In this document: piece after piece, positions 1 through 5,156 of the stretch
Layout: every line of letters starts with the position of its first letter
How positions within the stretch are numbered: position 1 is the stretch's first letter
From: Odoribacteraceae bacterium
Lineage (GTDB): Bacteria; Bacteroidota; Bacteroidia; Bacteroidales; Marinifilaceae
Reading direction: 5' to 3'
DNA: 5,394 nucleotides
NCBI GenBank assembly: GCA_031259905.1
Contig: JAIRKS010000031.1
Span: 1-5,394 of the forward strand
The notes under the pieces: model-generated
Seen by the model: only the letters and a program-made list of their open reading frames with translations
Database searches by the model: none
What the model was told of the DNA's origin: nothing
Program-made: the position numbers and the translations under genes

Positions 1-19
1 TGGCACGCCCTCCCACGCG

Positions 20-248
20 TTAGGAAAGCCTGTCGCCAGCCGGCGAGAAGGTTTCTAACATGTTAGAAAGGCTGTCGTCGGCCGGCGAGAAGGTTTCTAA
101 CATGTTAGAAAGTCTCTCGTCGGCCGGCGAGAAGGTTTCCGAGGTGCTAGAAAGTCTCTCGCCACCCGGCGAGAAGGTTTCTAACATGTTAGAAAGTCTG
201 TCGCCGGCCGGCGAGAAGGTTTCTAACATGTTAGAAAGTCTGTCGCCG
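20..248. repeat. Tandem array of about 42-bp near-palindromic units
   Basis: There are five full units (20-62, 63-104, 105-146, 147-188, 189-230) and a partial sixth (231-248). Unit 1 is 43 bp because of one extra G; the others are 42 bp. Each unit runs from TTAGAAAG through a GCCGGCC-type centre to TTTCTAA and ends in CATG. In the consensus unit the two 19-nt halves are inverted copies with about 15 of 19 positions pairing. The junctions 1/2, 2/3, 4/5 and 5/6 create a perfect 18-bp palindrome, TTTCTAACATGTTAGAAA. One frame per strand is open: plus 60-251 reads repeats of MLESLSPAGEKVSN, and minus 20-229 reads repeats of MLETFSPAGDRLSN. An in-frame TAG at 21-23 closes the plus frame on the left, and neither ORF has a convincing leader. 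I read it as a repeat element rather than a gene. There are no unique spacers, so it is not a CRISPR array. Confidence 0.9.
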
Positions 249-426
249 TAACGCGAGACGCTGGAAAACTCCTAGAAAGTTTCTCGCTCGCGTGCGACAC
301 ACCAGAAAACTCCTCGAAAGTCTCACGCCAGCGAGCGAGAAACTTTCGAGGAGTCAAGAAACCATGAATCCACGGAAAAAGTCCCTTTTTTACTCGATAC
401 TTGAACGTGAAAAATCGTGACGACAT
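223..426 (-). CDS. Doubtful small ORF running into the repeat array
   Basis: A minus-strand frame from ATG at 426 encodes 67 residues starting MSSRFFTFKYRVKKGLFPW. It ends at a TAG inside array unit 5. The first 25 or so residues come from non-repetitive DNA and are basic and aromatic. The rest is translated from the inverted repeat and array edge and includes ETFEEFSGVSHASEKLSRSF. A GGGAGG run lies upstream of the ATG, but there is no A-rich leader like those of the other genes here, and nadE transcription should stop at 503-550. I recognise no family. It may be the remnant of a repeat-bearing ORF or may be chance. Confidence 0.15.
   Translation of the reverse strand: MSSRFFTFKYRVKKGLFPWIHGFLTPRKFLARWRETFEEFSGVSHASEKLSRSFPASRVTATDFLTC
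268..354. repeat. Long inverted repeat with a nested alternative hairpin
   Basis: The arms 268-291 and 331-354 are inverted copies of 24 nt with a single mismatch, at base 274. The 39-nt spacer holds another copy of the arm start, so a second stem is possible: 309-321 (ACTCCTCGAAAGT) pairs perfectly with 342-354 around a 20-nt loop. The two stems share the right arm and are mutually exclusive. The GAAAGT and TTTCTCGC words resemble the units at 20-248, so this is probably the degenerate edge of that array. On the minus strand the inner stem is followed by only TTTTC, a weak terminator-like tail. Confidence 0.8.
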
Positions 427-502
427 CGCCTCCCGTCGTCCTCGCCTCCCACCCGTCGGGGCGCGAGACCGTCGTGAACGCGCGGGACGGGCCGTCGCGC
501 CA
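355..502. other. Intergenic stretch without a supported feature
   Basis: Between the inverted repeat and the nadE terminator I see no RNA gene, no insertion-sequence end and no ORF that can be supported apart from the doubtful minus-strand frame starting at 426. There is a short A/T-rich patch around 375-415 and a GC-rich part at 420-500. Confidence 0.5.
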
Positions 503-550
503 TAAAAAGATCCACGCGAGGGATACCGGGAAGGCATTCCTCGCGTGGAT
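503..550 (-). terminator. Rho-independent terminator of nadE
   Basis: The arms 510-521 (ATCCACGCGAGG) and 539-550 (CCTCGCGTGGAT) are perfect 12-bp inverted copies, and the stem can extend further with a G-T pair. Read on the minus strand the stem is followed at once by CTTTTTATG, giving a five-U tract. It begins 18 nt past the nadE stop codon, the usual position for an intrinsic terminator. Confidence 0.85.
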
Positions 551-568
551 TCCTGACGCGGCGGCGGG

Positions 569-1333
569 TTACTCGAACACCGGCGTCTTCTCGAACTTGT
601 GCGCGGAGAGGTCTGCCCTGCGCTCGATGGCCTCGTCGACGGCGGGGTCGTCGGACGTGCCGTTGAGGATGTACGCGTCGATCTGCGCGTAGGTGATTCC
701 CAGCTCGTCCTCGTCGGCTTGTCCTTCCCAGAGGCCGGCGGAGGGACGCTTGTCGATGATGCCCGCGGGCACGCCCAGGTAGCGGGCGAGGGCGTAGACC
801 TCCTTCTTCACGAGCATCGCGAGCGGGTTGAGGTCGCACGCGCCGTCGCCCCACTTGGTGAAGTAGCCTACCGTCCGCTCGGCGAGGTTTCCCGTCCCGG
901 CGACGAGCCTGTTTTCGAGCTGCGCCACCTGGTAGAGGTACGTCATGCGCGTTCTCGGGCGCAGGTTCGCCCGGCTCATGGCGAGGCGTTCCGCGTCCTC
1001 GTCGTTGAAGGGGGCGGTGATGGCCAGCGCGTCGACGGCGGGACGGATGTCGAACAGGTGGTGGCGGAAGCGGAAGGTCTCCACCAGCTCCATGACGTGC
1101 GCCAGGTGGCCGGCACGCGCCATGTCGTCGCCGTACGGCATGACCAGCAGGTGGACGTCTACCCGCGCCAGCTGGCATAGCCGCGCGACGACCGCCGAGT
1201 CCACCCCGCCGCTGATGCCGAGCACGATGCCGGCTTTCCTGGTGTTGGCCACTTGCTCGCGTATCCACTCGGCGATTTGCCTGGCGTACGACGCCACGTT
1301 CCGTTCGTCAATCACAAATGCTTTTGTTTCCAT
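569..1333 (-). CDS. nadE: NH3-dependent NAD+ synthase
   Basis: This is a complete 254-residue enzyme for the last step of NAD+ biosynthesis. In this family ATP adenylates deamido-NAD+ and ammonia displaces AMP, in the cytosol. The N-type ATP pyrophosphatase signature SGGVDS is at residues 41-46. The substrate and ATP region follows: RANLRPRTRMTYLY (121-134), GTGNLAERTVGYFTKWGDGA (146-165), and the mobile loop KRPSAGLWEGQADEDELG (195-212). There is no N-terminal nitrilase-like glutaminase domain, so this is the short form that takes free ammonia, at a usual length for it. The start at 1333 follows an A-rich leader (CTAAAACAAGAAGAG) and the protein starts METKAFVIDE. It has its own terminator and diverges from ahpC, so it is probably monocistronic. 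I see no truncation or missing motif. Confidence 0.95.
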   Translation of the reverse strand: METKAFVIDERNVASYARQIAEWIREQVANTRKAGIVLGISGGVDSAVVARLCQLARVDVHLLVMPYGDDMARAGHLAHVMELVETFRFRHHLFDIRPAVDALAITAPFNDEDAERLAMSRANLRPRTRMTYLYQVAQLENRLVAGTGNLAERTVGYFTKWGDGACDLNPLAMLVKKEVYALARYLGVPAGIIDKRPSAGLWEGQADEDELGITYAQIDAYILNGTSDDPAVDEAIERRADLSAHKFEKTPVFE

Positions 1334-1356
1334 CTCTTCTTGTTTTAGGGGTATAC

Positions 1357-1388
1357 GCGAAATACGACATTATTTTCCGTAATCCAAC
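1357..1388 (-). promoter_or_regulatory. Candidate nadE promoter (Bacteroidota type)
   Basis: On the minus strand a GTTGG element (1388-1384) is separated by 19 bases from TATTTCGC (1364-1357). Known Bacteroidota promoters have TTTG at -33 and TAnnTTTG at -7 with a spacer of about 19-21, so the spacing fits and the boxes are approximate. The implied leader is short, about 15-20 nt. Confidence 0.35.
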
Positions 1389-1495
1389 GCCGTCCCCCTG
1401 TATTTACGCGGGAGAATAAAAGCGGCCAATCCCCGTATCGATTAATTTCATGAACATTCCCGCTCGTTCTTCTCTCGCGCGCTTCTCTTTTTCCC

Positions 1496-1503
1496 TACCT
1501 TCG
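1496..1503 (+). promoter_or_regulatory. Candidate -7 box of the ahpC promoter
   Basis: TACCTTCG is one mismatch from the Bacteroidota -7 consensus TAnnTTTG and would start transcription about 40 nt before the ahpC ATG. No good TTTG is found at -33. The same octamer occurs at 5189-5182 on the minus strand ahead of the membrane-protein gene. Peroxide control by OxyR would be expected for this gene family, but I could not identify a convincing operator in 1390-1550. Confidence 0.3.
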
Positions 1504-1550
1504 TGGCGAGATAAACATGACTATTCGATTATTCACTAAAAAGAAAACAC

Positions 1551-2183
1551 ATGGCAGTATTAGTAGGTAAAAAGGCCCCGACATTCAAGGCGAAGGCCGT
1601 GGTGGACGGCGGCAGGATCGTTGACGATTTCTCGTTGACCGGTTTCGAGGGGAAGAAGAACGTGATCCTCTTCTTCTACCCGGCGGATTTCACGTTCGTT
1701 TGCCCGACGGAGATTATCGCGTTCCAGGAGCGGCTGGCGGAGTTCGACAAGCGCGGGACGGTGATCGTCGGCGTGTCGGTCGACTCGGAGTTCTCGCACT
1801 GGAAGTGGCTGCAGACGCCGCGTAACGAGGGGGGGATCAAGGGCGTCACGTTCCCGCTCGTGGCCGATCCCTCGCTGATGATCTCGAGGAATTACGATGT
1901 CCTCGCCGGGGAGTACGATTACGACGAGCAGGGGGATTTCGTCTTCGAGGGGAACCCGCAGGCTTACCGCGGGCTGTTCCTGATCGACAAGGAGGGTGTC
2001 GTCCGCCACCAGGTGGTCAACGATATGCCCCTCGGCAGGAGCATCGACGAGGCGTTGCGGATCGTCGACGCGCTCGCCTTCTTCCAGGAGAACGGGGAGG
2101 TTTGTCCCGCCAACTGGCACGAGGGCGAGAAAGGGTTGACGCCGACGCAGGAGGGCATCGCCTCTTACCTCGCCGGGAAGTAA
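1551..2183 (+). CDS. ahpC: Typical 2-Cys peroxiredoxin (AhpC/Prx1 family)
   Basis: This 210-residue cytoplasmic peroxidase family reduces hydrogen peroxide, organic hydroperoxides and peroxynitrite. The peroxidatic cysteine is C51 in FTFVCPTE (48-54 region) and the resolving cysteine is C184 in GEVCPANW, so it is a two-cysteine enzyme working as a dimer. The conserved arginine lies in the YRGLFLIDKEGVVRH block (139-153). It is longer than the roughly 187 residues of enterobacterial AhpC. The excess includes an acidic stretch, EYDYDEQGDFVFEGNPQ (121-137), before the YRGLF strand, which I believe is usual in Bacteroidota homologues. No ahpF reductase gene is adjacent, so the electron donor could be AhpF encoded elsewhere or thioredoxin. 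The start at 1551 follows an A-rich leader, CTAAAAAGAAAACAC, and the gene ends at its own strong terminator. Convergence with dsbD gives shared redox context only. Confidence 0.95.
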   Translation: MAVLVGKKAPTFKAKAVVDGGRIVDDFSLTGFEGKKNVILFFYPADFTFVCPTEIIAFQERLAEFDKRGTVIVGVSVDSEFSHWKWLQTPRNEGGIKGVTFPLVADPSLMISRNYDVLAGEYDYDEQGDFVFEGNPQAYRGLFLIDKEGVVRHQVVNDMPLGRSIDEALRIVDALAFFQENGEVCPANWHEGEKGLTPTQEGIASYLAGK

Positions 2184-2203
2184 ACCGGGAGGAACGGCAA
2201 CAG

Positions 2204-2232
2204 GTGGTCGCGGGAGCGGCCACTTTTTTTTT
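2204..2232 (+). terminator. Rho-independent terminator of ahpC
   Basis: The stem GTGGTCG (2204-2210) pairs with CGGCCAC (2217-2223), including one G-T pair, around loop CGGGAG. It is followed directly by nine T residues (2224-2232). It starts 21 nt after the ahpC stop, a canonical intrinsic terminator. Confidence 0.92.
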
Positions 2233-2272
2233 GCCCCGCGCGGGCGGTAGGCGGGCGCGGGGGGTATACAGG

Positions 2273-2303
2273 CGGGGCCTCGAACATCGTGTTCGAGGCC
2301 CCG
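2273..2303 (-). terminator. Perfect GC-rich hairpin, probable dsbD terminator
   Basis: The arms 2273-2286 (CGGGGCCTCGAACA) and 2290-2303 (TGTTCGAGGCCCCG) are perfect 14-bp inverted copies around a 3-nt loop. On the minus strand the stem begins 21 nt past the dsbD stop, but what follows is CCTGTATACC rather than a T run. It may be a terminator without a U tract, a 3'-end stabiliser, or a barrier between the two convergent genes. A further 8-bp inverted repeat (2234-2241 with 2255-2262) lies between it and the ahpC terminator. Confidence 0.6.
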
Positions 2304-2324
2304 TCGCGTGAGAGAGGCGCGCGA

Positions 2325-4319
2325 TTACTTGCCGCGTCTCTCGTATTCCTTGACCGCTACTTGCAGGAAGTCGAGGAACGCGTCCTTGTCGAGGTTGTGC
2401 CCGCGGGGGGGCGCCAGGAGGTGCTGCACGAGGTTCTCGTCGTCCCCGTGCCGGCTGTCCAGCAGGATGTAATTCGGTTGCGCGTTCGAGTTAAACTTCT
2501 TCACCTGGAAGTCGGTGTTCTTCTTCCCGATGGTGTTCTTCTTCTTCCCGTCGTAGTCGGAGACGTACTGCTCCGCCTCGGGCAGCTTCGTCTTGTCGTC
2601 CACGTAGAGCGCCAGCACGACGAAGTCCTCCCTCAGCATCTTCAATACCCGCGGGTCGGACCACACGACGTTTTCCATCTCGCGGCAGTTGGCGCAGCCG
2701 TGCCCGGTGAAGTCGATGAACAGCGGCTTGTTGGCGGCGCGCGCCTCGGCCAGCGCCTGGTCGTAGTCGAAGAACCCGTCGAGGCCGTGCGGCAGGTGGA
2801 GGAACTCCGCGAACTTCACTTTCCCCGTCGTCGCGACGCGGGCGGGCGTGGGCGTGGCGCTACCGGCGAACGTCTTGACGTTATCGCGCACGATCCGGTC
2901 GATGTCGAAGTCGATCGACTCGCGCGGCGGCAGGTATCCCGCGAGCGCCTTCAGCGGCGCGCCGAACATCCCCGGCACCAGGTAGACGACGAACGTGAAC
3001 GTGATGATGATCATTGTCAGCCGTCCCACGCCGATGTATTGCAGGTCGCTATCGTGCCTGAACTTGAGCTTGCCCATCAGGTAGATTCCCATGAGCAGGA
3101 AGAGCACGATCCATATCGCGATGTAGACCTCGCGGTCGAGCAATCCCCAGTGGTACGTCTGGTCGGCCACCATCAGGAACTTGAAGCCGAGCGCCACCTC
3201 GATGAAGCCGAGGACGACCTTCACCGTGTTCAGCCACCCGCCGGACTTCGGCAGCGCGCTCAGCCGCGACGGGAAGAAGGCGAAGAAGCCGAACGGCAGC
3301 GCTACCGCTATCGAGAAGCCGAGCATCCCGATGACCGGGCGGAGTACCGACCCGCGCGCGGCCTCGACGAGTACCGTCCCGACGATCGGCGCCGTGCACG
3401 AGAACGAGACGAGCACCAGCGTGAACGCCATGAAGAACGCCCCGGTGTAGCCTCCCTTGTCCGCCTGCTTGTCCGATTTGTTGACGATCCACGACGGCAG
3501 CACGATCTCGAACGCGCCGAAGAACGAGGCCGCGAAGAGGATGAAGATGACGAAGAAGAATATGTTCGGTATCCAGTGCGTGCTCAGCCAGTTGATGAAG
3601 CCGGGGCCGAGGAGGAACGACACCAGCAGTCCCAGCGCCGTGAATATCGCCACGATCGAGAACGAGAAGAATAGCGCCTTCGACCGCGCCCTCGCCCGGC
3701 TCGCGTCGCCGTGCATGAAGAACGAGACGGTCATCGGGATCATCGGGAAGACGCACGGCATGACTACCGCCAGCAGTCCCGACCCGAACGCGAACCAGAA
3801 GAAGATCCACAGGTTCGCGTCGCCGTCCGTCGTCGTCGTTGCCGCGTCGGAGGTTGTTTTTGCCGGGGTGATATTGAAGGTGAACTCCTCCGTCAGGTTC
3901 ACGCATTGTTCCTCGCACGCCTGGAAGGAGATCGCCACGTGCAGCGCGGACAGCGCCGGGTCGATCACTTTCACCTCGCGCGTCACCTCGTACTCCCCGG
4001 CGAAGTAGATCACGTCGACCTTGAAGATGTCGTCGAACTTCTTCCGCGGTTCTTTTTCCGCGGGCGCTCCCGGCAGCTCCACCTGCCCGGTGGCTTCTTC
4101 CGCGACGGTCATTTCCGCTTTCAGCGGCCCTCCGTCCGGCGTGAACATGGAGTAGATCACCCATCCCGGCTGTATGCTTGCCTTGAGGGTCACCGCGTAG
4201 GCGTTCTCCCCGGTTTTCTCGATGGAAGAACTCCAGCGCGTCGGGTTGAGGATCTGGGCGAACCCGGGGAGCGTCCCCAGGCATGACGCCACGATAAACA
4301 CGAATAACTTTCTTCTCAT
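2325..4319 (-). CDS. dsbD: Protein-disulfide reductase / thiol:disulfide interchange protein, DsbD family
   Basis: This 664-residue inner-membrane protein carries electrons from cytoplasmic thioredoxin to periplasmic thiol proteins (disulfide isomerases, cytochrome c maturation). All three redox pairs of full-length DsbD are visible. Residues 1-21 form a signal peptide (MRRK, then a hydrophobic core, then LPGFA|Q). The periplasmic N-terminal domain spans about 22-165 with C135 and C139 in ACEEQC. Eight predicted membrane helices span about 169-452, with C189 in MPCVFP and C308 in SFSCTAP. A C-terminal thioredoxin-like domain spans about 505-660 with C542-A-N-C545. The C-terminal domain has a charged insert, about residues 574-605, rich in K and D. 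The length is slightly above the E. coli protein. The start at 4319 follows an A-rich leader. VASC at 10-13 resembles a lipobox, but cleavage after A21 seems likelier. It is transcribed alone, towards ahpC. Confidence 0.93.
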   Translation of the reverse strand: MRRKLFVFIVASCLGTLPGFAQILNPTRWSSSIEKTGENAYAVTLKASIQPGWVIYSMFTPDGGPLKAEMTVAEEATGQVELPGAPAEKEPRKKFDDIFKVDVIYFAGEYEVTREVKVIDPALSALHVAISFQACEEQCVNLTEEFTFNITPAKTTSDAATTTTDGDANLWIFFWFAFGSGLLAVVMPCVFPMIPMTVSFFMHGDASRARARSKALFFSFSIVAIFTALGLLVSFLLGPGFINWLSTHWIPNIFFFVIFILFAASFFGAFEIVLPSWIVNKSDKQADKGGYTGAFFMAFTLVLVSFSCTAPIVGTVLVEAARGSVLRPVIGMLGFSIAVALPFGFFAFFPSRLSALPKSGGWLNTVKVVLGFIEVALGFKFLMVADQTYHWGLLDREVYIAIWIVLFLLMGIYLMGKLKFRHDSDLQYIGVGRLTMIIITFTFVVYLVPGMFGAPLKALAGYLPPRESIDFDIDRIVRDNVKTFAGSATPTPARVATTGKVKFAEFLHLPHGLDGFFDYDQALAEARAANKPLFIDFTGHGCANCREMENVVWSDPRVLKMLREDFVVLALYVDDKTKLPEAEQYVSDYDGKKKNTIGKKNTDFQVKKFNSNAQPNYILLDSRHGDDENLVQHLLAPPRGHNLDKDAFLDFLQVAVKEYERRGK

Positions 4320-4371
4320 ATAATGGATTTTTTAATGGTTAACCCGGACACGGTCTCGAACGCGTCCGACG

Positions 4372-4379
4372 CGAAAATA
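4372..4379 (-). promoter_or_regulatory. Candidate -7 box of the dsbD promoter
   Basis: Read on the minus strand, TATTTTCG is one mismatch from TAnnTTTG and would give a 5' leader of about 45 nt before the dsbD ATG. It sits in an AT-rich island within GC-rich DNA. I see no clear -33 TTTG. Confidence 0.3.
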
Positions 4380-4477
4380 GAGTTTATCGCCCCGCGCCCC
4401 GCGCTCGCTTGCAGACTTTAACATTAAATTGTAAGATTCCCCGCGTTTCTCCTTGCAGAAATGAAGGACGACGGGGC

Positions 4478-4527
4478 GCCGGGAGAATAACCCGGCAGGA
4501 ATCCCGCGCACGCTCGTCGCGGGATTC
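4478..4527 (-). terminator. Two adjacent hairpins downstream of the membrane-protein gene
   Basis: Reading the minus strand after the stop at 4536, the first stem pairs 4518-4527 with 4499-4508 (perfect 10 bp, 9-nt loop). The second pairs 4491-4496 with 4478-4483 (perfect 6 bp, 7-nt loop TTATTCT). Neither is followed by a proper U run. They probably end or stabilise the transcript of the 4536-5108 gene and separate it from dsbD. That assignment is inference. Confidence 0.45.
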
Positions 4528-4535
4528 GTCACGGG

Positions 4536-5108
4536 TCATGCCTCCGGCTGGTGGCTTGGCGGGTCGCCGGCGCGTTCGTTCTCTTGCTCGCGCTTCTCGT
4601 TCTCGATCCTCCGGTCGTGCAGCCTGATCATGACGTAGGCGTAGACGCTACCCGACAGCAGCGCCACGAAGATCCATATCCGGATGGCAGTCCCCACGGG
4701 GAACATCCCCAGGAGAGGTTTTAACGGGGCGGCCATGACGATGAGGCTGCAGATAGCTATCGCGTAGGTTTGTTTCCATTTGCTGATTGGTTTCTTTTTC
4801 ATGTTACTTGTTTTTAGGTTGACGTAAGGAGGGATCGTGCCTTCCCCGGCGACGGGTTGACCGGATTGCAGGGTCTTCTTTTCCATCCACCTGTCGTGTA
4901 AGCGTATCCAGGTGTATATCATAACCGCGCACGACGGCACCAGCAGGGAGAAGCATATGCAGTAGCAGTCAATCCAGGAGAATCTCGCCTCGAGAAGATC
5001 CGTCAGGCGTGCTAATGCCATGCCCCCGAGGCCAGCGCCCACGACTACTATCTTTAGCTCGCCGGTCCATCTCTTTTTCTTTTTCATTTCACTTGTTTTC
5101 TCTTTCAT
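4536..5108 (-). CDS. Unrecognised four-helix membrane protein with internal duplication
   Basis: The protein has 190 residues and no family I recognise. It consists of two homologous halves. Half 1 (about 8-78) has helices near 18-36 and 45-66; half 2 (about 103-171) has helices near 115-133 and 142-160. Each half starts with a lysine-rich MKKK segment and ends its second helix with the same motif, IRLHDR (68-73 and 161-166). This predicts both ends and the link in the cytoplasm. The DNA before each half is also alike: CTAAAAACAAG[C/T]AACATG occurs before M1 and before M103, so the second half could be a separate start (ATG at 4802) or a gene whose upstream copy lost its stop. M8 (5087) aligns with M103 and is an alternative start, with M1-T5 a further leader duplication. 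The tail 167-190 is charged and hydrophilic. The frame stays open upstream to the window edge through the 21-bp array. Confidence 0.7.
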   Translation of the reverse strand: MKEKTSEMKKKKRWTGELKIVVVGAGLGGMALARLTDLLEARFSWIDCYCICFSLLVPSCAVMIYTWIRLHDRWMEKKTLQSGQPVAGEGTIPPYVNLKTSNMKKKPISKWKQTYAIAICSLIVMAAPLKPLLGMFPVGTAIRIWIFVALLSGSVYAYVMIRLHDRRIENEKREQENERAGDPPSHQPEA

Positions 5109-5156
5109 GTTGCTTGTTTTTAGTGTGGCGGGAAGGGGGTGAGGTCTGCTCCCGCG

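Noticed and set aside
390..1268. A 292-codon minus-strand frame overlapping nadE.
   Set aside because: It is an R/G/P-rich translation with no motif, in a different frame of the same strand as the well-supported nadE. It also runs through the nadE terminator.
1425..1465. A possible OxyR operator upstream of ahpC around ATCGATTAATTTCATGAAC.
   Set aside because: The dyad is short and does not match the spaced ATAG/CTAT elements of OxyR sites well enough to claim.
2289..3674. A 461-codon plus-strand open frame opposite dsbD.
   Set aside because: It is the GC-rich antisense shadow of dsbD. Its translation is low-complexity R/E/V-rich, while the minus strand shows all DsbD motifs.
2325..4319. 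DsbD as a lipoprotein, because VASC at residues 10-13 resembles a lipobox.
   Set aside because: The hydrophobic core before C13 would be only about 6 residues, whereas cleavage after LPGFA at 21 gives a normal signal peptide.
4441..4530. The run of stems looked briefly like a tRNA gene.
   Set aside because: There is no T-loop consensus, no anticodon stem at the right distance and no acceptor pairing.
4332..4532. A 66-codon minus-strand frame between dsbD and the membrane-protein gene.
   Set aside because: It begins at GTG inside one hairpin stem, spans both hairpins and the candidate dsbD promoter, and has no leader or recognisable sequence.
4983..5060. KIVVVGAGLGGMALARL near the start of the membrane protein matches the GxGxxG nucleotide-binding pattern of flavoproteins.
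   Set aside because: No second strand with an acidic residue follows; a membrane helix does. In the homologous second half the same position is a plain hydrophobic helix without GxGxxG, so this is a glycine-rich transmembrane segment.
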